Below, piece after piece: positions 1 to 9,465 of a stretch of DNA of 64,000 bases. The DNA is taken from the NCBI RefSeq assembly GCF_007752135.1, contig NZ_CP036298.1:3596001-3660000 (forward strand), in the 5' to 3' direction. Source of the DNA: Aureliella helgolandensis (GTDB taxonomy: Bacteria; Planctomycetota; Planctomycetia; Pirellulales; Pirellulaceae). A model generated the notes under the pieces. The model was not told where the DNA came from. It ran no database searches and was given only the letters and a program-made list of their open reading frames with translations. Both the position numbers and the translations under genes were made by a program. Position 1 is the first letter of the stretch. Each line of letters opens with the position of its first letter.

Positions 1-2
1 AG

Positions 3-50
3 CTTCCCGGCAGCAACCGCTTCGAGTTCATCTCCGCTGGCAGGCCCTAA
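3..50 (+). CDS. possible 3' end of an upstream gene (partial)
   Basis: One frame is open from the window edge and ends LPGSNRFEFISAGRP followed by TAA at 48-50. A strong hairpin terminator follows at 112-144, as expected after the end of a transcription unit. The fragment is too short to identify and could be chance. Confidence 0.3.
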   Translation, partial: LPGSNRFEFISAGRP

Positions 51-111
51 TTGGGGCTGCGGGAGAGACTAGAGCTCATAGGCGATGCGAGCGGGAAAAA
101 CGATCTTCCCC

Positions 112-144
112 AAGGGAGGCAAGCTCGATGGCTTGCCTCCCTTT
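112..144 (+). terminator. rho-independent-type terminator hairpin
   Basis: A perfect 13-bp stem (AAGGGAGGCAAGC paired with GCTTGCCTCCCTT) closes a 6-nt loop and is followed by TTTCGACTTT. It lies about 60 bp after the stop of the partial gene at the window edge and before the next gene, so it probably ends that upstream transcript. The T-tract is short and interrupted. Confidence 0.65.
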
Positions 145-254
145 CGACTTTATAGTTCTTCCGACGCGGTGTTTTGCCGCCTCCGGTCTGTCCTGGCTCG
201 CCTAGGGCGTCTGCAGCCAGTCGAATTCATCGGTCCCTTGGATTTAGCATTTCC

Positions 255-1031
255 ATGCCTAGAAAGAAACGATCGCAGCGACACGTGGAGGGCCAAGCTG
301 CCGACGCGGCTAGTGCGGCCCGCTCCGGTGTCGAGGGGAGAACCTCCGATGGTTCCGTGCATTCCTCGCCGCAGCCTCCTTCGCCGGTCGTGCGTCGCTG
401 GGTAAGCCTGCTTGTCGTGGTGCAACTCTCCCTTGTAGTGCTCTCATTGGCCGCCAACTTGTCTGCAAGTTATCTGCAAGGCAAACTGCTGGACATTGCC
501 GCACCCTATCTAGTCTCCACCGGGCAGGACTACGGAGCGGTACCGATTGAATTGACACACGCTGAGGATATCAATCGCCCATTGCATGTCCAGCTGCACC
601 GTGCGGGTGATCGCGCCGCAGATTGGATTCCTTTAGCTTTACCCGGTGAACAGGCTGGGGCGAATGGAATAGCGAATTGGTCGCGATCTCGATGGCCTAA
701 TCTTTCGCGCATCCTCCAGTTGATCGCCCTTGAGATTCCCGACAGTGAAATTCTCTCCGAAGTGGCAGCTCAGATCTTGGCGACTGCGGGACAACGCGAT
801 TTGACTTCGGTCGATGCCATTCGGTTCGTGGTACCCTTTGCGCCCAGCTACGACGAATACTCGATCCTCACATCTGCACAGGGCTCCCTAAGCCAAGACC
901 TGTTTGAAGACGAAGTGCTCTACTCGGCTAGGATCTTAAGATCCGCCGATGGACAGCTCACGTTAGTTCCGGCTCAGGATGGACTCCGAACCAGCAAGCC
1001 TCGCCTGCCGCTGCAGGGAGAACAGCCATGA
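255..1031 (+). CDS. membrane-anchored hypothetical protein, partner of HTTM gene
   Basis: This is a 258-residue protein with a basic, low-complexity N-terminus (MPRKKRSQRH, then Ser/Ala/Pro-rich) and a single predicted membrane span at about residues 50-70 (SLLVVVQLSLVVLSLAANL). A soluble, mainly extracytoplasmic domain follows. The open frame extends upstream to 174, but the ATG at 255 gives the natural lysine/arginine-rich start. The stop codon overlaps the next gene's start as ATGA (1028-1031), which implies translational coupling. Its job is therefore probably tied to the HTTM-domain membrane protein that follows. I do not recognise the family; the pairing is seen directly, the functional link is inference. 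Confidence 0.75.
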   Translation: MPRKKRSQRHVEGQAADAASAARSGVEGRTSDGSVHSSPQPPSPVVRRWVSLLVVVQLSLVVLSLAANLSASYLQGKLLDIAAPYLVSTGQDYGAVPIELTHAEDINRPLHVQLHRAGDRAADWIPLALPGEQAGANGIANWSRSRWPNLSRILQLIALEIPDSEILSEVAAQILATAGQRDLTSVDAIRFVVPFAPSYDEYSILTSAQGSLSQDLFEDEVLYSARILRSADGQLTLVPAQDGLRTSKPRLPLQGEQP

Positions 1032-1921
1032 TCAATGCCATCGGAGAAAGTTGGGACCGTTTTTGGTTTTCCAATCGCGCCGCCTCCTGTACCAATCTGA
1101 CTCGGTGTAGCCTGTGCTGGGTTGTCGCAATCTGGTTTCTCAGCTTTCTACCGACAGCAAACGACTGGTTCGGAGAAACCGGCATCCTAAGTCCAGACCT
1201 CAGTGCGCAGTTCGTTGCATTTGAGGAGACTCCACGCTGGCAACTGTGGTCTCCTCTTTGGTGGGGCACCTCGAGCATTTTCGTGCAGTTTTGGATCATC
1301 GCCGGTGTGGCCCTAGGAGTGTTGGCCGGCGTCGGTGTGGGGGGACGCGTGACCTTGGCCATTCTTTGGCTGTGGTCCCTGGCTTGGATACATCGCATTG
1401 GGTGGCTGAGTGGTGCGGTGGAACCTGCTATCGCGGCGTCGCTTGGCTATCTCATTATCGCCCCGGGAACTGTCCTGAGAAACGCTCATCCGGCGACGTC
1501 TCGGACCGCTAGTTCGGATTGGTTGCCCAACCTCGTCCTCAGGCTCATTCAAGTGCACTTCTGGTTGCTCTTGGCTGCTGGGGTTCTCAGTCAGCTGGGC
1601 GGCCTAGTCTGGTGGAGAGGCGAAGCGGTGTGGTGGTTGGCAGCCAACGGGCAATCGCAACTGTTAAACATCGACATGTTTCGGGATCGTGCGTGGCTCG
1701 TCAATGTTCTAACCCATGGAACGATCACAATCCAATTGCTAACCCTCTGGTTGCTAACGATTCCGATAGCAAGAACGTTGGGGATCGCATGTGGCCTGTT
1801 GAGTTGCTTCTCAATCGGACTGCTTGCAGATCAAACCCTCTACGCAGCATTTCTGGCCGCCGGTTTGACAGCCTATCTACCCTGGGCAACACTGCAGGAA
1901 TCTACGGCAGAAGCCGAATGA
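1028..1921 (+). CDS. HTTM-domain-like integral membrane protein
   Basis: A 297-residue polytopic protein with several hydrophobic segments rich in Trp, Leu and Ala. It resembles the HTTM (horizontally transferred transmembrane) domain related to vitamin-K-dependent gamma-carboxylase, which is common in planctomycetes. The N-terminal stretch (RFWFSNRAASCTNLTRCSL, then a span, then DWFGETGILSPD) matches the usual HTTM opening, in which the first helix is followed by a short extracellular loop with W-F and G. The carboxylase lumenal domain is absent. It is translationally coupled to the preceding membrane-anchored gene by an ATGA overlap. Substrate and reaction are unknown. Confidence 0.7.
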   Translation: MINAIGESWDRFWFSNRAASCTNLTRCSLCWVVAIWFLSFLPTANDWFGETGILSPDLSAQFVAFEETPRWQLWSPLWWGTSSIFVQFWIIAGVALGVLAGVGVGGRVTLAILWLWSLAWIHRIGWLSGAVEPAIAASLGYLIIAPGTVLRNAHPATSRTASSDWLPNLVLRLIQVHFWLLLAAGVLSQLGGLVWWRGEAVWWLAANGQSQLLNIDMFRDRAWLVNVLTHGTITIQLLTLWLLTIPIARTLGIACGLLSCFSIGLLADQTLYAAFLAAGLTAYLPWATLQESTAEAE

Positions 1922-2227
1922 CGCGTTATTTTGAGGGAGCCTGCAGAATTGACAGTCTCGCTGCAGTTTGCGCTGCGAAGCTAGCATCCAATGCGTAGGC
2001 GAGCGTGGGCGAAGGGCGGCAAGGTGAAGGGCGGCAGTGACTAGCCGGCGAGTCACCTAGCCGCGCTGGATCTGCTGTTTCAGACCGGCAGAATTGTGGT
2101 TTAGCTTCTACGGCCAGGGGTAGACGGCGTAAAACGCAAAACGTCTGCATTCGGATCTGTCGCGAAGTAGGCCGAAGTTCGGCTTGTATTTGCTTGCAAC
2201 GCGTCCTGCTACAGCTCTGGCGAGCGT
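1922..2227. other. intergenic region between convergent genes
   Basis: No gene is supported here. A hairpin GTGACT-AGCCGGCG-AGTCAC near 2036-2057 lies between the convergent HTTM and Pro/Ser-rich genes. It could act as a bidirectional terminator, although it has no T-tract. Confidence 0.4.
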
Positions 2228-4060
2228 CTAGCGTACCGGCTTCCAACCATCGGTGTTGTACAACGAATTGCTCGCTGGAGCGGCCGATGGTGTACGGTAC
2301 GATTCACTGGATGGTCGCGCAGTTGGCGTCTGAGGCCGAATCTCGGGTGTTGGACTACCCATTGCATGCGATTGCTCGGAAGAGATCGCCGCTGGTTCAC
2401 TGCTCAACTCCAACTCGCCCCAAGGAGTGCGAGGTTCTGGCGTGGTCGAGGGACGAACGCGGGAATTCCGTAAGCCAGACTGGGGCGTCGACCCGTACGA
2501 GGATTCCCTCTGCAGGCTCGACTCGGATTCAACAGTGGGAAGTTGAGGACGCAGTTGGAGTCTGTTCGTTGGCAATTCGGGCGTCTGGCGACTAGCTGTT
2601 TCAGATTCGAAACTGGCCCAATGGATCGCGGTGGATTGACCCGCATATTGCGCTGCCAGAGGCACGTATTGCGGCGGGGCGTTGTGGGAGGCAGTCATAT
2701 CTCCCTCACGCAATAGACCAGGATTCCAGTTGGGGGATGCATCAAATCCACGTGGCGCTGGCAGTGGCGTCATGGCTGGAGCAGAGCTGCGTGGCTGGTC
2801 CGTGGACGGCTGGGCGACGGTAGTGTCTTCCTCTTGGCGAGGCTGACGCGTAATGCTTCGGAGCGAGGGACGGTATGAATCATTGCTCGCCGCGCTTGTC
2901 GACGTGGGGAAGTTCGGAAGGCTCGGCGGCGAATCCGCGGGGTCGTTGCTAGGTCCTGGGTAAACGCCACTCGGTGAACTGCTCGACGGAGGCGCTGTGC
3001 TGCCTGGGTACGATCCACTTGGTGCAGGGGCACTCGTGGAAGGTGGTGGCGAAGTAGGCGCGGCTTGAAGGCTCGGGGGAGCCGAGAGCCCAGGTACCGT
3101 GTAGGGATAGCCAGGACTGGAGGAACCACTGTATCCCCCGCAACTGCCACCGTTGTTGGTGCTGTAATTTGGGGTCGTGTTGTAGTACGGTGTGGCGCCA
3201 TATTGATTGGTTGGGTAGGAACCCGGAGTACCGTATGCCGGGGGCGGTGCCGTCAAATCGGTTGTGGGCGTTTGCAAGGCTGAATAGCTGCCATACCCGC
3301 TGGTGTAACCATAGCTGGTGGCTGCGGGGGCCATCATGCTGGGAGCAGCGTAGCCCAACGGGATTCCACCACTGGGAAGTGTGTACGATTGCATGCCTGG
3401 CGCTGTCTGCGGCGCGGCCGGCGGTGCGTAGGATCCGAACAGTGAGCTGCGTCCAAGTGTCGGGACTCGTTGTGCCTGATACTCGTAGGAGGTGCAGGGA
3501 GCCATCGCGACAACCTGCGCTCCCGTGCGTGGATCGGTCGAGAGCATCGGTCGGTAGTAGGTCACTGGGGCACGCAGAGACTGCGTGCCATAATTGGGTA
3601 CGTAGGAAACCGTGGGAGGCATGGTTGCGGCCGCAATGCCGGAAAGCGGCGGGGTTGAATAACCAGCGCCCGTTGAACCAATGACTGGCAATTGCGAGCC
3701 GTAGTAGTTTCCGTAGTTCGTGGCATAGCCATTCGGAATCATCGGTACCGGACTGGCTGTCGGAGTGCCGTAGCCGGACACCGCTGCATTGTAGGGCGCA
3801 TAACCGGCGACATTCCCGCTACCGACTGGTACCGGTTGCCCAACGGGATAGGCTGGCGCAGTGCGCCTAGCGCCAAACAGCCAATCGATCAAAGGGCCGG
3901 CTTGTGCTTGTTGGGGCGCGAGTCCCCCCAGGCAGCAACCAGCAGTGAGCAACATCACACCGGCCAACTTCAACGGCTTGCGATGCGCTGCGGCGCAGCG
4001 ATTCGACGAGCTGGGACAGTTGATTGAGCCTAAGTCGCGTTCGACTTGGTTAATCGGCAT
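2228..4060 (-). CDS. secreted Pro/Ser/Tyr/Gly-rich low-complexity protein
   Basis: About 610 residues from the ATG at 4060 (MPINQVERDL); an upstream in-frame start at 4087 is possible. A long signal-like segment at about residues 28-55 (LKLAGVMLLTAGCCLGGLA, then QQAQA) indicates export. GPLIDWLFGARR follows, a pattern I associate with planctomycete secreted proteins. Residues 60-350 are dominated by Tyr-Gly, Ala-Pro and Ser repeats (YGYTSGYGSYS, YPGSTAPPSSSS). The C-terminal 250 residues are Pro/Ser/Thr/Arg-rich and look disordered. No enzymatic motif is visible. It may be a cell-envelope or matrix component; this is inference from composition only. Confidence 0.75.
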   Translation of the reverse strand: MPINQVERDLGSINCPSSSNRCAAAHRKPLKLAGVMLLTAGCCLGGLAPQQAQAGPLIDWLFGARRTAPAYPVGQPVPVGSGNVAGYAPYNAAVSGYGTPTASPVPMIPNGYATNYGNYYGSQLPVIGSTGAGYSTPPLSGIAAATMPPTVSYVPNYGTQSLRAPVTYYRPMLSTDPRTGAQVVAMAPCTSYEYQAQRVPTLGRSSLFGSYAPPAAPQTAPGMQSYTLPSGGIPLGYAAPSMMAPAATSYGYTSGYGSYSALQTPTTDLTAPPPAYGTPGSYPTNQYGATPYYNTTPNYSTNNGGSCGGYSGSSSPGYPYTVPGLSAPPSLQAAPTSPPPSTSAPAPSGSYPGSTAPPSSSSPSGVYPGPSNDPADSPPSLPNFPTSTSAASNDSYRPSLRSITRQPRQEEDTTVAQPSTDQPRSSAPAMTPLPAPRGFDASPNWNPGLLREGDMTASHNAPPQYVPLAAQYAGQSTAIHWASFESETASRQTPELPTNRLQLRPQLPTVESESSLQRESSYGSTPQSGLRNSRVRPSTTPEPRTPWGELELSSEPAAISSEQSHAMGSPTPEIRPQTPTARPSSESYRTPSAAPASNSLYNTDGWKPVR

Positions 4061-4336
4061 GGAGAAGACTCCCGAAGGATATTGCAAAACTACGTCAGCG
4101 GATTACGTGCACTATGTTTGATGCCAGCGCCCTGGGCCGCGTCAACACAGCGACACTGGAGCTTAACCAATTACGAGAAAATTGCGTTTGCCATTCGCCG
4201 CACGTTCCGGTTGTAACGATTGTGACGGCGCAGGCAGGGAGCACAGATTTACGCAAGTTGGTTCGATGAATGGTAGGTCATCGACGGCAGAAGGCAAGAC
4301 ATTTTCTTGCTAGCCAGAGGGGTTGCCTATTCGTTC

Positions 4337-5479
4337 TTAAGCTGCAACTCGCGATCGTAACATTTGGGGAATCTGCGTTTCGCTTGAATTCGGCTCAAGT
4401 GGCTCGCTTCGGTGAGAGACGCCTGCAGTCGCACCTGATCCTGTCGGCGCAGCAGGTATTTCATCCGCTACTAACGAAATAATCGCGATACCCTTCCGGT
4501 TGGCCAATGCTAGCGTTGCTTCGCGATCCACAAAGATTGTTTTGCCCGCTTCGATCGCAATCGCCGTGCCTCCAGCAGCGGCCATGCGCTCGATGGTCTG
4601 CATTCCGATGGTGGGTACATCAAACCGCAAGTCTTGATTGGGCTTGGCCACCTTAATCAGCGTAAAACCGCCGCGGGGACAGAGGTTTCCCGTGCGTGCA
4701 ATGAGTGCGTCGGTGCCTTCGACGGCTTCGACCCCCAGCACCACTTGCTCTTGGACGGTGATGCTCTGGCCAATATCAAGTCCGCCCATGCTGCGGGCGA
4801 TCTTCCAACCGAATTGGATGTCTGCGTTTTGGGAGCGGCTTAATTTACGACGCGTGAGGCACCCGCCTTCGGCAAGCAGGTGCGGTGCGATTTGCGTTAT
4901 GGATAGCACTTCGATCCCTCGCTGTAGATAAGTCGAAACCACTTTGGACATTAGGGTGTCGTCGCATGCGTCACGCGTGCGCGTGATGAAATTGCTGGCG
5001 AACATCCGCAGGCAGGTCAGATCTGGAAAATGCTGGATCCACCCATAGCCGTGGTACATGATGCGGTCTTTGAAGATCTTGCCAGCCAAAGCGATTTGGG
5101 GAACTCGGTGTTGAGTGAAGAACCGCATTTGAGCTCCCAGCTTCAACACGCCGCACCATTTGACTTTGGTCGCAATTTCCTCGAGCCGTTCGTCGGCATG
5201 CCCTTTCAGGGCGGCGACATAAACCTCATAGCCCTGGTCGCGAAACCGCTGAGCCACTTCAACTGGAAAACTTCCCCAGCCAGCGATGATGCCAACGCGC
5301 TTCGGTGTGTCGGCTGAAGTCTGCAGCGAGGCGTTGTCGGTTGGTCGTTCCAATGGAGATCTATCTTCTATTAGGCTTGGATGCACAACGGTGCGAGGGG
5401 CGAGCACTAGTTTGGGAGTGAACCTGCTGGATCTAAGCGGCCTCTCGCTGCTCGTCCGAGCAAGACGACTGCTCTCCAT
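4337..5479 (-). CDS. lpxI: LpxI-family UDP-2,3-diacylglucosamine pyrophosphatase (DUF1009)
   Basis: In lipid A synthesis LpxI hydrolyses UDP-2,3-diacylglucosamine to lipid X and UMP, replacing LpxH. The core from VGIIAGWGSFPVEVAQRF matches the family N-terminal nucleotide-binding region, and the C-terminal part with GAQMRFFTQHRVPQIALAGK and the VEGTDALIARTG and DVPTIGMQTIERM segments fits the family. The family core is about 270-290 residues, so about 65 extra N-terminal residues follow the only ATG (5479). GTG starts at 5407 or 5386 would shorten this and avoid the 47-bp overlap with lpxD. Its place directly after lpxD supports the lipid A role. The enzymatic call is by family similarity. 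Confidence 0.85.
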   Translation of the reverse strand: MESSRLARTSSERPLRSSRFTPKLVLAPRTVVHPSLIEDRSPLERPTDNASLQTSADTPKRVGIIAGWGSFPVEVAQRFRDQGYEVYVAALKGHADERLEEIATKVKWCGVLKLGAQMRFFTQHRVPQIALAGKIFKDRIMYHGYGWIQHFPDLTCLRMFASNFITRTRDACDDTLMSKVVSTYLQRGIEVLSITQIAPHLLAEGGCLTRRKLSRSQNADIQFGWKIARSMGGLDIGQSITVQEQVVLGVEAVEGTDALIARTGNLCPRGGFTLIKVAKPNQDLRFDVPTIGMQTIERMAAAGGTAIAIEAGKTIFVDREATLALANRKGIAIISLVADEIPAAPTGSGATAGVSHRSEPLEPNSSETQIPQMLRSRVAA

Positions 5480-6524
5480 TGGTGCCCGCGGTCTTGCTGG
5501 CTTGCTCCAGTTGGTCGAGCCGTTTCTGCAGCGATCGCATTTCCTTGCGCAGGGCCGGGAGTCGCGTAATTGCAGCTACGGTCAACATATGTTGTTTGCT
5601 CGGTGAGGCGGGACTTCCCAGCACTACGCTACCCGCTTCTAGATCTGCCATCACTCCAGACTGCGCCCCGACTTGGACGTGATCATGCAGCGTGATGTGA
5701 TCAGCGACACCCACCTGTCCCGCCAAAACGACGTAGTTGCCGGTGGTGGTTGAACCCGCGACGCCAACTTGCGAGCAGATTAAATTGTGTTGACCAATGT
5801 GGCAGTTGTGTCCAATTTGAACTTGATTGTCGATCTTGGTGCCATGTCCAATTTTAGTAGGACCGTAAGAGCCACGATCAATGGTACTGCCAACGCCGAT
5901 TTCTACATCGTCGCCAACTTCGACCCAGCCAAGCTGTGCCGTGCGCACGTGCCGCCCTTCGACCTGGCGATAGCCGAAGCCAAATGCACCGAGGACGGAT
6001 GACGCGTGCAGCAGTGCCCGATCTCCAAGGATCGTCCCTTCGTACAGCGTGACGTTGGGGTAGAGGGTGCAGTTTTCGCCCAGCTGGCAACCAGCCAAGA
6101 TCTGCACTCCAGCGTACAGAGTGCATCCCTTCCCAATCTTGCAATTGGGGCCGATACTCACCCCAGCTTGGATGCACACGTCTTCTCCAACTTCCGCCGT
6201 CGGGTCGACGGCTGTCATCGGATGGATGCTACGGAGCTCAATCGAATGGGGCGGACGCAAATGCTCGACGATTTGGATAAAGGCCGCGTGCAGATTGGGC
6301 ACGATTAACACGGGCTTCTTGCACCCCGCCAATGGAGTCGTCATGACTACCGCCGCTGCACTAGAGCGATTCAAACGTTCTAGGTTGCGAGCGGAATCGA
6401 TGAGAGTGATACACCCCTGCTGAGCATCTTGGAGCGGTAAGGCGTTGGTGAGTACGATATCACCGTCTCCGTGGACTTCACCACCGGTAAGCTCGGCTAG
6501 TTGATAAAGTGTTGCTGCGCGCAC
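5433..6524 (-). CDS. lpxD: UDP-3-O-acylglucosamine N-acyltransferase LpxD
   Basis: LpxD adds the second 3-hydroxyacyl chain to UDP-3-O-acylglucosamine in lipid A synthesis. The N-terminal domain (LYQLAELTGGEVHGDGD) is followed by left-handed beta-helix hexapeptide repeats through most of the protein. These include IGHNCHIGQHN, which carries the expected catalytic His, and GSTIDRGSYGPTKIG. The C-terminus is a helical extension (LPALRKEMRSLQKRLDQLEQ). I prefer the GTG at 6524 because it sits 5 nt after a strong GGAGG ribosome binding site and places the family N-terminus at the start; the frame is open to a GTG at 6590. It precedes lpxI, so the organism probably makes a lipid A-type outer leaflet. 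Confidence 0.92.
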   Translation of the reverse strand: MRAATLYQLAELTGGEVHGDGDIVLTNALPLQDAQQGCITLIDSARNLERLNRSSAAAVVMTTPLAGCKKPVLIVPNLHAAFIQIVEHLRPPHSIELRSIHPMTAVDPTAEVGEDVCIQAGVSIGPNCKIGKGCTLYAGVQILAGCQLGENCTLYPNVTLYEGTILGDRALLHASSVLGAFGFGYRQVEGRHVRTAQLGWVEVGDDVEIGVGSTIDRGSYGPTKIGHGTKIDNQVQIGHNCHIGQHNLICSQVGVAGSTTTGNYVVLAGQVGVADHITLHDHVQVGAQSGVMADLEAGSVVLGSPASPSKQHMLTVAAITRLPALRKEMRSLQKRLDQLEQASKTAGTNGEQSSCSDEQREAA

Positions 6525-6636
6525 GAGGTCCTCCCTGACTAATTGTTTTTTGACGGTGTCCGCTAGCTTCTGATCGTGTATGGCTAACACGAGAGCCGGT
6601 GGTTAGGGACTCCGTTCGATCGCTTCCCCAGAAGTA

Positions 6637-8226
6637 TCATTTTGCTGGGGTTGCGGCAACCTTAAAACTTTGCGAGATCGCCTCGACCAACGCGGGCATC
6701 GTGTTTTGCCCAGCCTCCGCCCGGACAGGCCAGCCCAAACGTTTGAGCTCGGTCGAAATGGCTGGACTAAGGCTAATCGCCTGCAAGCTGGGTAAATACT
6801 CAGCTAGCAACTCCGTGGCGACGCGCGCGATCGCGGAACTCGTAAGGGTCACCAGTTGAATGCGACCTGCCTCCAAGGCGGTTCGCGTGGCTGGCAAAAG
6901 GTCGGAAACGGCTCTTGTTTCGTAAGCCATCGCGGTAAGGACCTCGGCCCCCTGCTGGCGTAGGCCCTCGTGGAGGGTTGCGGCGCTGTGATTGGTCTGC
7001 AGAACGAGCCACCGCTGCTGGTCGACTGAGCCGGACAATTTGCTCAGTAATCCTACAGCACTGAAATCGCTATCGGGCACCACATCAGCTCGCACGCCTC
7101 GTAGCTGTAAGGAAGCTGCGGTTGCAGGCCCCACGGCGGCGAGTCGCATGCCCGCTAGGGCCCTAGCGTCGAGTCCTGCTGCGTCGAGATAGTTGAAGAA
7201 GCCCTCAACGCCGTTTGAACTGGAAAAGGTAATGCCGTCGATCTGCTTCAGCTTAATTTGGTGAGTGGCCTGCGCGAGCGATTGGGCATCGCTCGGCGGG
7301 ATGATTTCTAGAAGAGGTTGGCAATAAACGGTGGCACCAAGGCTGCGCAAGCTCTCGGCCAGCTCGTGGGATTGTTCGGCTGCCCGCGTGATTAGAACGC
7401 CACAACCATGCAACGGCCGAGTTGTAAACCAATCGAACTGGTCCCCCAAGGCAGCGACGTCCCCCACGATGGTGATGACGGGAGGCCGCATTTTGCCGTC
7501 CGGCGTCAGGTGTTGAATGACATCTCCCAAATTGCAGCGGACGACCTTCTGATCGCTCCAAGAGCACCGTCTTACGATGGCGGTGGGAGTAGTTGCCGGT
7601 TTCCCAGCCGCAATGAGATTGGTGGTCCATTGCTCGGCTGTCGTCACTCCCATGTAAAAGATGAGAGTGCCTGGAAAGCGGGCCAACGCCTCCCAATCGA
7701 TCGGTTGGGGAGTGCCATCCTGTTGTTGTTGCCCCGTGATCAGGGCGACGGCGGAAGCGTGATGGCGGTGTGTAATGGGGATGCCCACGTAGCTCGCTGC
7801 CGCCATGGCTGCCGTAATGCCAGGTACCACTTCAAAGCCAATTCCCGCAGTATGCAATGCGTCCAGTTCCTCGGCAGTGCGGGCGAATACACCCGGGTCC
7901 CCCCCTTTGAGGCGGACGATCTGTTTCCCTTGCTGCGCCAGCTCCACTAAGCGGCCATTGATATCGGCCTGCGTCCAGAATGGTAAGCGACCATGTTTTC
8001 CAACGCATAAGTGTTCTGCTTGGGGGGCGAGCTCCAGTAGCTGCTCGTTGGCCAGGCCATCGTAGAGGACAATTTCTGCTCTAGCTAAGCACTCACGACC
8101 GCGAAGTGTCATCAGACCGGGGTCTCCAGGTCCGGCGCCAACGAGGTACACATACCCCTGCTGGCTATTTTCCTGCACGTAAGTTGCCGAACGTGGCTGG
8201 ACAGATTGGGAAGAATCAGACATCAT
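6637..8226 (-). CDS. cobA-hemD: uroporphyrinogen-III C-methyltransferase/uroporphyrinogen-III synthase fusion
   Basis: A 529-residue bifunctional tetrapyrrole enzyme. Residues about 25-265 form the SAM-dependent methyltransferase that makes precorrin-2 (VYLVGAGPGDPGLMTLRG, then RLKGGDPGVFAR and ITAAMAAASYVGIPITHR). Residues about 275-525 form HemD, which cyclises hydroxymethylbilane to uroporphyrinogen III (PLHGCGVLITR, ITFSSSNGVEGFF, VTLTSSAIARVATELL). It therefore sits at the branch between heme and siroheme/cobalamin. The start is ATG-ATG at 8226. Fusions of these two domains are common in several phyla. No other heme gene is adjacent. Confidence 0.93.
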   Translation of the reverse strand: MMSDSSQSVQPRSATYVQENSQQGYVYLVGAGPGDPGLMTLRGRECLARAEIVLYDGLANEQLLELAPQAEHLCVGKHGRLPFWTQADINGRLVELAQQGKQIVRLKGGDPGVFARTAEELDALHTAGIGFEVVPGITAAMAAASYVGIPITHRHHASAVALITGQQQQDGTPQPIDWEALARFPGTLIFYMGVTTAEQWTTNLIAAGKPATTPTAIVRRCSWSDQKVVRCNLGDVIQHLTPDGKMRPPVITIVGDVAALGDQFDWFTTRPLHGCGVLITRAAEQSHELAESLRSLGATVYCQPLLEIIPPSDAQSLAQATHQIKLKQIDGITFSSSNGVEGFFNYLDAAGLDARALAGMRLAAVGPATAASLQLRGVRADVVPDSDFSAVGLLSKLSGSVDQQRWLVLQTNHSAATLHEGLRQQGAEVLTAMAYETRAVSDLLPATRTALEAGRIQLVTLTSSAIARVATELLAEYLPSLQAISLSPAISTELKRLGWPVRAEAGQNTMPALVEAISQSFKVAATPAK

Positions 8227-8340
8227 ATTGAACTGCCTGCCAGCGGCGTGCCGACACGTGGGTAAATAAGTAGTGAATTTAGAGGTCGGGAATGGGTTCC
8301 AGACCGTTTAGACATCCAGCTAGTGTAAGAGATTGTTTAG

Positions 8341-8613
8341 ATGCCAAACACCAAGGGGGCCAAAAAGCGTTTGCGACAGAATATCGTTCGTCGCGATCGA
8401 AATCGGGCTAAAAAGACACGCATGCGCCATGTATTGCGTAAATTCCGCGAGGCTGTCGCGGCCAAGGAATTTGACGCGGCTGCAGAACTGTCACAGCAAG
8501 GCTGCCGCTTGCTTGACAAGGCTGCTGCAGATGGCGTGATTCATCGCAATCAAGCTGCTCGCTTGAAGAGTCGCATGTCTCACTTGCTGTTGACCGCCAA
8601 GCAAGCCGCTTAG
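8341..8613 (+). CDS. rpsT: 30S ribosomal protein S20
   Basis: A 90-residue, Lys/Arg/Ala-rich helical protein starting MPNTKGAKKRLRQNIVRRDR and ending in RLKSRMSHLLLTAKQAA, which is the full-length bacterial S20 pattern. S20 is a primary binder of 16S rRNA. It is monocistronic: the divergent neighbour is cobA-hemD and a strong terminator follows 33 bp after the stop. Confidence 0.96.
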   Translation: MPNTKGAKKRLRQNIVRRDRNRAKKTRMRHVLRKFREAVAAKEFDAAAELSQQGCRLLDKAAADGVIHRNQAARLKSRMSHLLLTAKQAA

Positions 8614-8645
8614 GCGAGTCGCTCTAGCAATCTTCAGTGATCAAT

Positions 8646-8678
8646 AAAAACCGTCTCCCAAGATTGAGACGGTTTTTT
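8646..8678 (+). terminator. rho-independent terminator of rpsT
   Basis: A 12-bp stem (AAAAACCGTCTC paired with GAGACGGTTTTT) encloses an 8-nt loop and ends in a run of six T. It starts 33 bp after the rpsT stop and is the clearest intrinsic terminator in the window. Confidence 0.95.
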
Positions 8679-8739
8679 CTTGCGCCCAGCTCGGACGCGG
8701 TCACGGTCTGCTCCTTCCAGAATCATCAGGGCCCTTTGG

Positions 8740-9465
8740 ATGAAGATACTTCGAAACCCGTTGCGCTACATGCGCTTTCTAAGGCAGTACCGCGAGTTCT
8801 CGGCACAGAACGCGGCCAAACGTCCGGAATTCACGGTGAACTGGTCAGACCGGTGGCTGCAGCTCAAGGATGATACCGGTGATCAACCGTTCGATGGTCA
8901 CTACATCTATCACACCGCTTGGGCCGCTCGCGTCCTGGCACAAACTCGGCCAACGAAGCATGTCGACATTAGCTCGTACCTCTACTTCGCCACCATTGCT
9001 TCGGCTTTTGTCCCGTTCGAGTTCTACGATTTTCGCCCTGCCGCCGTTCAGCTAGCGAATCTCCACTGCGGGAAGGCAGATCTCTCCAATCTGCACTTCT
9101 CCGATCAAAGCGTTGCCAGTCTGTCGTGCCTGCACACCATTGAGCACATCGGACTCGGCCGTTATGGCGATCCCATCAACGCTACTGGCGATACAAGAGC
9201 TCTCGAGGAGCTGCAACGAGTGCTCGCGCCGGCCGGAAACTTGCTCATCGTCGTTCCGGTTGGTCGTCCCCGCATTCAGTACAACGCACACCGCATTTAC
9301 CATCCACAAATGGTAGTCGACAAGTTGCCCGAGCTGTCGCTCAAAGCATGGTCGCTGTTGCCCGACGATGCATCCCAAGGTCTGCTGGAAAATCCCAATT
9401 TTGAGTTGGCTGAGCAGCAGCGCTATGGCTGCGGTTGCTTTTGGTTCGAGCGTCCGACTGCATAG
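8740..9465 (+). CDS. DUF268-like putative methyltransferase-fold protein
   Basis: A 241-residue protein from the ATG at 8740 (MKILRNPLRYMRFL); the frame runs open from 8680 through the terminator, so the longer version is unlikely. It contains HVDISSYLYFATIASAF, then LSCLHTIEHIGLGRYGDPINATGD and LAPAGNLLIVVPVGRPRIQYN. These resemble the DUF268 family, whose fold looks like a class I SAM methyltransferase with an IEHIGLGRYGD signature. In some genomes such proteins lie near glycan or cell-surface genes; here the neighbours are rpsT and tmk. Substrate unknown. Confidence 0.75.
   Translation: MKILRNPLRYMRFLRQYREFSAQNAAKRPEFTVNWSDRWLQLKDDTGDQPFDGHYIYHTAWAARVLAQTRPTKHVDISSYLYFATIASAFVPFEFYDFRPAAVQLANLHCGKADLSNLHFSDQSVASLSCLHTIEHIGLGRYGDPINATGDTRALEELQRVLAPAGNLLIVVPVGRPRIQYNAHRIYHPQMVVDKLPELSLKAWSLLPDDASQGLLENPNFELAEQQRYGCGCFWFERPTA

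Noticed and set aside
150-425. Minus-strand open frame at the left end
   Set aside because: It lies opposite the N-terminal part of the HTTM-partner gene and has no signature; its composition is that of a shadow frame.
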